64,000 bases of DNA from Arthrobacter sp. CAU 1506 (GTDB lineage: Bacteria > Actinomycetota > Actinomycetes > Actinomycetales > Micrococcaceae): assembly GCF_005047635.1 (NCBI RefSeq), contig NZ_SUKC01000017.1, positions 1-64,000 of the forward strand. The letters run 5' to 3'. The notes below the pieces were generated by a model that searched no databases, was not told the DNA's origin, and saw only the letters and a list, made by a program, of their open reading frames with translations. The first letter of the stretch is position 1. Each line of letters begins with the position of its first letter. Positions 59,691 to 64,000 of the stretch are shown piece after piece. The translations under genes and the position numbers were made by a program.

Positions 59691-60758
59691 ATGAGTACTC
59701 AAGAGATTCTGCTGCAGCGTACCGGCCGTCTGGGGCACATTGTGCTGAACCGCCCGAAGGCCATCAATGCCCTGAATGACTCGATGATCACCGCGGCCAC
59801 CGCAGCGCTGCGCGAGTGGGCGGAGGACGACGCCGTGGAGACCGTCCTGATCTCCGGGGCCGGTGAGCGGGGGCTGTGCGCCGGAGGGGACATCGTGGCC
59901 ATCTACCGCCATATGAAGGACGGCGGCGACGAAATCTTCTGGGAAGACGAGTACCGGATGAATTCGTTGATCTCCCGGTATCCCAAGCCGATCGTGGCCT
60001 TCATGGACGGGGTGGTGCTCGGCGGTGGCATCGGCATCTCCGCGCACGCCTCGCACCGGGTAGTGACCGAGCGGACCAAGATCGGCATGCCGGAGACCCG
60101 CATCGGCTTCATTCCCGACGTCGGCGGCTGCTTCTTGTACTCCAGGGCACCAGGGGAGCTGGGCACCCATTTGGCGCTCACCGCCGGCACCGGCACCGGG
60201 GCGGATGCCATCGCCCTGGGCCTGGCCGACTACTTTGTGGACAGTGCCGAGCTGCCCGCTTTGGCCGCCGCGCTCGCCGAGGTCCCGGCGAAGGAAGCTC
60301 TGGCGGCCTTCTCCCACACGGATGTGCCGGCGTCGGAGCTGATGAAGGAACGCGACTGGATCGACGAGTGCTACGCGCACGACGACGCGGAGCAGATCCT
60401 CGCCGCGCTGCGGAACTCGCCGGAGCCGGCCGCCCGGGCCGCCGCCGAGGAGATCGCGGCAAAATCGCCCACGGCGGTAAAGCTCACGCTTGAAGCGCTG
60501 CGCCGTGCCGGCACGATGCAGACGTTGGAGGAGGTGCTGGACCAGGATTACCGGCTGGGGGTCCGGCTGGTCAGCGCCCCGGACTTCGCCGAAGGCGTCC
60601 GGGCCCAGGTCATCGATAAGGACCGTAACCCCACCTGGAAGCCGGCCACGTTGGCCGAGGTGGACCGCGCCACCGTCGAGTCCTACTTCGCCGATCTCGG
60701 CGACGCTGAACTCGGCCTCGCGGCATCCGTGCAGGCGGAGCCGGCAGCCGGAAACTGA
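59691..60758 (+). CDS. Enoyl-CoA hydratase/isomerase family, 3-hydroxyisobutyryl-CoA hydrolase-like
   Basis: A protein of 355 residues, longer than a plain enoyl-CoA hydratase and typical of 3-hydroxyisobutyryl-CoA hydrolase. GLCAGGDIVAIYRHMKDGGD and DGVVLGGGIGISAHASHRVV build the oxyanion hole; MPETRIGFIPDVGGCFLYSR carries the catalytic glutamate and aspartate. This points to valine degradation. The gene is alone here. Confidence 0.9.
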   Translation: MSTQEILLQRTGRLGHIVLNRPKAINALNDSMITAATAALREWAEDDAVETVLISGAGERGLCAGGDIVAIYRHMKDGGDEIFWEDEYRMNSLISRYPKPIVAFMDGVVLGGGIGISAHASHRVVTERTKIGMPETRIGFIPDVGGCFLYSRAPGELGTHLALTAGTGTGADAIALGLADYFVDSAELPALAAALAEVPAKEALAAFSHTDVPASELMKERDWIDECYAHDDAEQILAALRNSPEPAARAAAEEIAAKSPTAVKLTLEALRRAGTMQTLEEVLDQDYRLGVRLVSAPDFAEGVRAQVIDKDRNPTWKPATLAEVDRATVESYFADLGDAELGLAASVQAEPAAGN

Positions 60759-60949
60759 AACGACGCCTGCGCGGGCCGCAGTCGTCCGTACAGGATGCGC
60801 CACATTGGCTTCCGGCTGGTTAGTGAAACTGGTGCTGGGCCGCCTCCATGGCCGGGAACACAGGTGCACCGCCAATCAAGCATGAGGAATGCTGGCTCTC
60901 CAGCCACCAATGTGGCGCCCACTGTCCGCGCCGGCGGCACAACCAGGCC

Positions 60950-60980
60950 GGAGGCGGCCGGCAAAGGGCCGGCCGCCTCC
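60950..60980 (-). terminator. Terminator of the polyamine transport operon
   Basis: GGAGGCGGCCGGC (60950-60962) pairs perfectly with GCCGGCCGCCTCC (60968-60980) around AAAGG, four bases beyond the potC stop on the reverse strand. Confidence 0.85.
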
Positions 60981-60984
60981 GTAC

Positions 60985-61788
60985 CTACTTCTTGTCGTCG
61001 CCGGTCATCCGCTGGCTCAGATACACCGGAATCATCGACACTATGATCAGTACGGCGGCGATCACGTTGACCACCGGCGCCTGGTTGGGCCGAGCCATGT
61101 TGTTGAAGATCCAGATCGGCAGCGTCTCAGTGCCGGGCGGGGCGGTGAACGTGGTCACCACAATCTCGTCGAAACTCAGCGCGAAGGCCAGCAGGCCACC
61201 GGCCACGAAAGCGGAGCGGAAACCGGGGAATGTGACGTGGAAGAAGGTCTTGACCACGTTGGCGCCCATGTCCATGGCCGCCTCTTCCAGGCCCTTGTTC
61301 ATCCGGCCCAGCCGGGCCTGCACGTTGTTGAACACCATCACGATGCAGAACGTCGCATGCCCCACGATCACGGAGAACAGGCCCAGCCCGATGCCCAGCG
61401 GCTCCAGCACGGTCTTGAACGTGTTGTTCAGCGCGACGCCGGTGACGATGCCGGGCAGCGCAATCGGCAGCACCACCAGCAGGTTGACGGTGTTCTTGCC
61501 GAAGAAGTCGTAGCGTGAGAGCGCAAACGCGATCATGCTGCCCAGCAGCAGCGCGATCACGGTGGCTACCGTGGCCACTCGCAGCGAGGTCCAGAGGGCC
61601 TCGCGCACGCCTTCGTTGTGGAAGGCGGCCTCCCACCAGCGGGTGGTGAACTCGGTGATCGGAAAGGCGCCGGACGTGGTGGCGTTGAAGGAATTGAGGA
61701 TCACCAGCAGCAACGGCAGGTAGATGGCGGCCATCACCAGGCCGGCGAAAACGCGCAGGGTGACCTTGGCGGAGGAGGAAAGTCTCAT
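60985..61788 (-). CDS. potC: Polyamine-type ABC transporter permease PotC
   Basis: A protein of 267 residues with six membrane helices. LPIALPGIVTGVALNNTFKT and LEEAAMDMGANVVKTFFHVT (the EAA loop) fit PotC-like permeases. TAGGAG precedes the ATG at 61788, which lies ten bases after the potB stop. It imports putrescine, spermidine or a similar compound with PotB and the binding protein. Confidence 0.9.
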   Translation of the reverse strand: MRLSSSAKVTLRVFAGLVMAAIYLPLLLVILNSFNATTSGAFPITEFTTRWWEAAFHNEGVREALWTSLRVATVATVIALLLGSMIAFALSRYDFFGKNTVNLLVVLPIALPGIVTGVALNNTFKTVLEPLGIGLGLFSVIVGHATFCIVMVFNNVQARLGRMNKGLEEAAMDMGANVVKTFFHVTFPGFRSAFVAGGLLAFALSFDEIVVTTFTAPPGTETLPIWIFNNMARPNQAPVVNVIAAVLIIVSMIPVYLSQRMTGDDKK

Positions 61789-61798
61789 CGGTCGGCTC

Positions 61799-62779
61799 CT
61801 AAAGCTGCTTGAGGGCGCCGGACTTGCGGGCCAGGAAGAGATACAGGACAACCACCACAATGGGCACGGTGCCGAAGGCGGCGGCCAGCGGCGGATTGAG
61901 GTTGATGTTGGACGCGATCACGGTGCCGATCACCTGCGTCTTGCCGCCCACGAACTGCGCGGCAATGTAATCGCCCAGGCTCAGCGAGAAGGTGAAGATG
62001 GAGCCAGCGATGAACGCCGGCTTCAGCAGCGGGATGGCCACCGTCCGCACCGTGGACCAGGCCTTCGCGCCCAGATCGGAGGACGCGTCGAACAGGTTGT
62101 CCGGGATCTGCCGGAAAGCCGAGTACACCGGGACCGCCATGTACGGGAACCACAGGTAGGCCAGCGTGATCACCAGCGCCGTGGTGCCGTAGCCCGGCCC
62201 GGTCATGCCCAGCGGTGCCAGCAGCCAGTCCAGCGGGCCGCCGCTCATGAACGTGATGCGCCAGGAGAACACCTTCACCAGGTACCCGGCCCACAGCGGC
62301 AGCGTGATGCCAATGGCCAGCACTGCCCGCATCCGCGGCGAGGCCACCTTGGCCATGTAGAAACCCAGCGGCAGCGCCAGCACCGCGCACAGCACGGTCA
62401 CGGCCAGCGCAATGCCGATGGTCCGCAGCGCGGTCAGTTGGTAGGCCTGCACGGTGAGGATCTCGATGAAGTTTTCCAGCGTGAACGCCGGGATCACCTT
62501 GGAGGTGAAGGTGTCCGTGGTCCAGAACGCGGTGATGAACAGCAGGATCAGCGATCCGATGTACAGCACGCCCAGCCAGGCCAGCGGCAGGGTCAGGAGC
62601 GCGGTCAGCCGCAGTTTGGGCCGCGCGTAAAGCAGGCGGGAGAGCTTGTCGCCCAGTCCGCCGCGCGTGCTGCCGGGCGCCGGGGCGGTGCCGGATTCGG
62701 CTTCCGGTTCGATCGTGGGTGCTGCCATGGCGGTTTCCGGCGGGCTGGCCGCCGATCCTCCTTCAGATGCGGTATTCAT
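61799..62779 (-). CDS. potB: Polyamine-type ABC transporter permease PotB
   Basis: A protein of 326 residues. About 50 polar N-terminal residues precede six membrane helices; ASSDLGAKAWSTVRTVAIPL is the EAA loop that contacts the ATPase. It pairs with PotC. The ATPase gene (potA) is not in the window and may lie upstream of potD. Confidence 0.9.
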   Translation of the reverse strand: MNTASEGGSAASPPETAMAAPTIEPEAESGTAPAPGSTRGGLGDKLSRLLYARPKLRLTALLTLPLAWLGVLYIGSLILLFITAFWTTDTFTSKVIPAFTLENFIEILTVQAYQLTALRTIGIALAVTVLCAVLALPLGFYMAKVASPRMRAVLAIGITLPLWAGYLVKVFSWRITFMSGGPLDWLLAPLGMTGPGYGTTALVITLAYLWFPYMAVPVYSAFRQIPDNLFDASSDLGAKAWSTVRTVAIPLLKPAFIAGSIFTFSLSLGDYIAAQFVGGKTQVIGTVIASNINLNPPLAAAFGTVPIVVVVLYLFLARKSGALKQL

Positions 62780-62791
62780 CAGGTGCGGTGC

Positions 62792-62906
62792 TGATCAACG
62801 TGTGGTGATCAAGGTGCGTTGTTGATCAAGGTGCGGTGCACACGGCCGGCGGGCACCGGCGTCGTGCTGGGGAAGTGCCTCCCCGGCAGGGGTACGACGG
62901 CGGTGC
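62792..62906 (-). repeat. Repeats and hairpin between potD and potB
   Basis: TGATCAA(C/G)GTG occurs at 62792, 62806 and 62823. Next to it, GCACCGGCGTCGT (62853-62865) can pair with ACGACGGCGGTGC (62894-62906) with one mismatch, enclosing a second small GGGGA/TCCCC stem. The hairpin would follow potD in the transcript and could protect its mRNA or reduce read-through to the permeases. Confidence 0.6.
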
Positions 62907-62953
62907 TCACCGCGCGCCGCACCCCTGCCTCTGGATGGGCCGCCGGGGGAGGG

Positions 62954-64000
62954 CTAGCCCTTGACCTCGGTCCAGGCCTTGGTCCACTCCTGGTAGTTGG
63001 TGCAGGTGACGTCGGTGCGGCCGTCAACGCACTGCTCTACCGGCGTGGTCCACATCCACACCTGTTTATAGTAGGCCTCGTCCGTGGCGTGGTAGGTGGC
63101 GCAGTGCTCCTCGTTCTCCTTGGAGCCCTCGCAGGCCAGCGCGTTGGCCGGGGCCATGCCGAAGTTCTGCGAGATCTTGGCATTCACCTCGGCGGAGGAC
63201 GCCCAGTCCATCCACTGGTAGGCGCAGTTGGGGTTCTTGGACTTCGACGAGAGCATCCAGGTGTCGGACCAGCCGGTGGCGCCTTCCTTCGGCAGCACGG
63301 ACTCGACCTTGCCGCCGTCGGCCTGGGCGATGTTCACGATGACCTGCCAGCCGGTGCCCAGCGACGCCGTGCCGGAGGAGATCGAGGAAACTGCCTTGAG
63401 CGCGTCGTTCCAGTACTCGCCGGCAATCTTGTTCTGGGACTTGAGCAGCTCGACCGCTGCGGCCAGCTGGTCCTGGTCCAGCGCGTAGGGGTTGGTGATG
63501 CCGAGGTCCGGCTGGGTGGCCATCAGGTACACCGCGGCGTCGGCAATGAAGATCGGCGAATCGTAGGCCATGATCTTGCCGGCGTACTCGCTGCTCGGGT
63601 CCCAGGTGGCTGCCCACGAGTCCGGTGCTTCGGGTACGGCTTCGGTGTTGTACATCAGCACGTTGGCGCCGCGGCCGATCGGGACGCCGTAGCTCTTGCC
63701 GTTCAGTGTGTCGTAAATCTGGCCCTTCAGGCCGTCCACAATGTGGCCGAAGTTCGGGATCAGATCGGTATTGATCGGAGCCACGTCGCCGCCGGCAATC
63801 AGGCGCAGCGAGGCGTCGCCGGAGGCGGAGACCAGGTCGTATTCACCGGTGCGCATCAGCTGGACCATCTCGTCGCTGGTGGCGCCGACCTTGCGGTTGA
63901 CCTTGCACTGGGTCTCGGCTTCGAATTCGCTGACCCAGTCGGCGTCGGGGTTGGTGGAGCCGTCCTCGACGAAGCCGGCCCAGGCGATGATGTTGACTTC
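62954..64000 (-). CDS. potD: Polyamine-type ABC substrate-binding protein PotD (N-terminus outside window)
   Basis: At least 348 residues are visible; the frame is open to the window edge and the signal peptide is missing. EVNIIAWAGFVEDGSTNPDA near the start, YDLVSASGDASLRLIAGGDV and NAEVNAKISQNFG-like SSAEVNAKISQNFGMAPANA fit PotD/PotF-type proteins. Several cysteines near the C-terminus (EHCATYHATDEAYY, QCVDGRTDVTCTNYQ) may form disulfides. First visible gene of the potDBC operon. Confidence 0.88.
   Translation of the reverse strand, partial: EVNIIAWAGFVEDGSTNPDADWVSEFEAETQCKVNRKVGATSDEMVQLMRTGEYDLVSASGDASLRLIAGGDVAPINTDLIPNFGHIVDGLKGQIYDTLNGKSYGVPIGRGANVLMYNTEAVPEAPDSWAATWDPSSEYAGKIMAYDSPIFIADAAVYLMATQPDLGITNPYALDQDQLAAAVELLKSQNKIAGEYWNDALKAVSSISSGTASLGTGWQVIVNIAQADGGKVESVLPKEGATGWSDTWMLSSKSKNPNCAYQWMDWASSAEVNAKISQNFGMAPANALACEGSKENEEHCATYHATDEAYYKQVWMWTTPVEQCVDGRTDVTCTNYQEWTKAWTEVKG

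Noticed and set aside
1-64000. Prophage, transposon or genomic island
   Set aside because: No integrase, transposase, phage structural gene, tRNA attachment site or marked change in base composition was seen.

Overview
The window comes from a high-GC Gram-positive bacterium. It looks like an Arthrobacter-type member of the Micrococcaceae (Actinomycetota). The inference rests on a CarD regulator, a ClgR/PopR-type regulator, DUF4193 and DUF3040 proteins, a DUF222/HNH (13E12-type) protein, a family-1 encapsulin, and a c-di-AMP riboswitch ahead of a LysM-NlpC/P60 hydrolase. All of this reads as ordinary chromosome. I see no phage genes, transposase, integrase, CRISPR array, rRNA or tRNA.

Layout. 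1-9.9 kb: start of a superoxide dismutase, a large Dna2-like nuclease-helicase, a PIN-domain protein, an Nramp-like transporter behind an attenuator-like hairpin, a lone FitA-type antitoxin, D-amino-acid dehydrogenase with a divergent Lrp regulator, and an NADPH-dependent FMN reductase. 9.9-21.3 kb: membrane proteins (one unknown, DUF4383, a DUF202 pair), SRPBCC, an App1-type phosphatase, a CarD/TetR/YchJ locus with a striking operator array, a thioesterase, a class-II glutamine amidotransferase, MarR and XRE regulators, DoxX with twin operators, GyrI-like and M50 proteins. 21.5-28.3 kb: DUF4193, an NAD(P)-binding oxidoreductase, an iron-storage encapsulin operon (encapsulated ferritin plus shell), DUF3040, and a three-gene two-component operon. 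28.3-33.8 kb: DUF222/HNH protein, DHA2 exporter, and the NlpC/P60 hydrolase under a c-di-AMP riboswitch.

33.8-40.4 kb: aldehyde dehydrogenase, a three-domain glutaminase (glutaminase-STAS-cNMP), small conserved proteins and a PfpI/DJ-1 protein. 40.5-48.9 kb: an apparent organosulfur or similar nutrient-scavenging cluster. A flavin monooxygenase (LLM class) diverges from an oligopeptide-type ABC transporter (binding protein, two permeases, fused double ATPase), which is followed by an acyl-CoA-dehydrogenase-like flavoprotein broken by a one-base frameshift. 49.0-52.4 kb: a paired fluoride channel, then a formamide operon (AmiS/UreI channel, FmdB zinc ribbon, formamidase) with its own promoter and a structured leader. 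52.4-60.8 kb: GNAT, DUF1003, a SurA-like lipoprotein, a redoxin, two flavodoxins, a DUF4389 protein with a collagen-like tail, an EAL phosphodiesterase, a 58-residue DUF1059 protein, and an enoyl-CoA hydratase/HIBCH protein. 60.9-64 kb: the end of a polyamine-type ABC operon (potD-potB-potC) that runs off the window.

Many convergent gene pairs are separated by perfect 13-20 bp stem-loops that probably terminate transcription in both directions. Several short intergenic repeat families are present: a triple GGTCGACCACC element, a 40-bp tandem repeat, and a dispersed ACGACGCCGGTGC motif. The most attractive systems are the encapsulin nanocompartment, the riboswitch-controlled cell-wall hydrolase, the separated FitA/FitB-like pair and the three-domain glutaminase.
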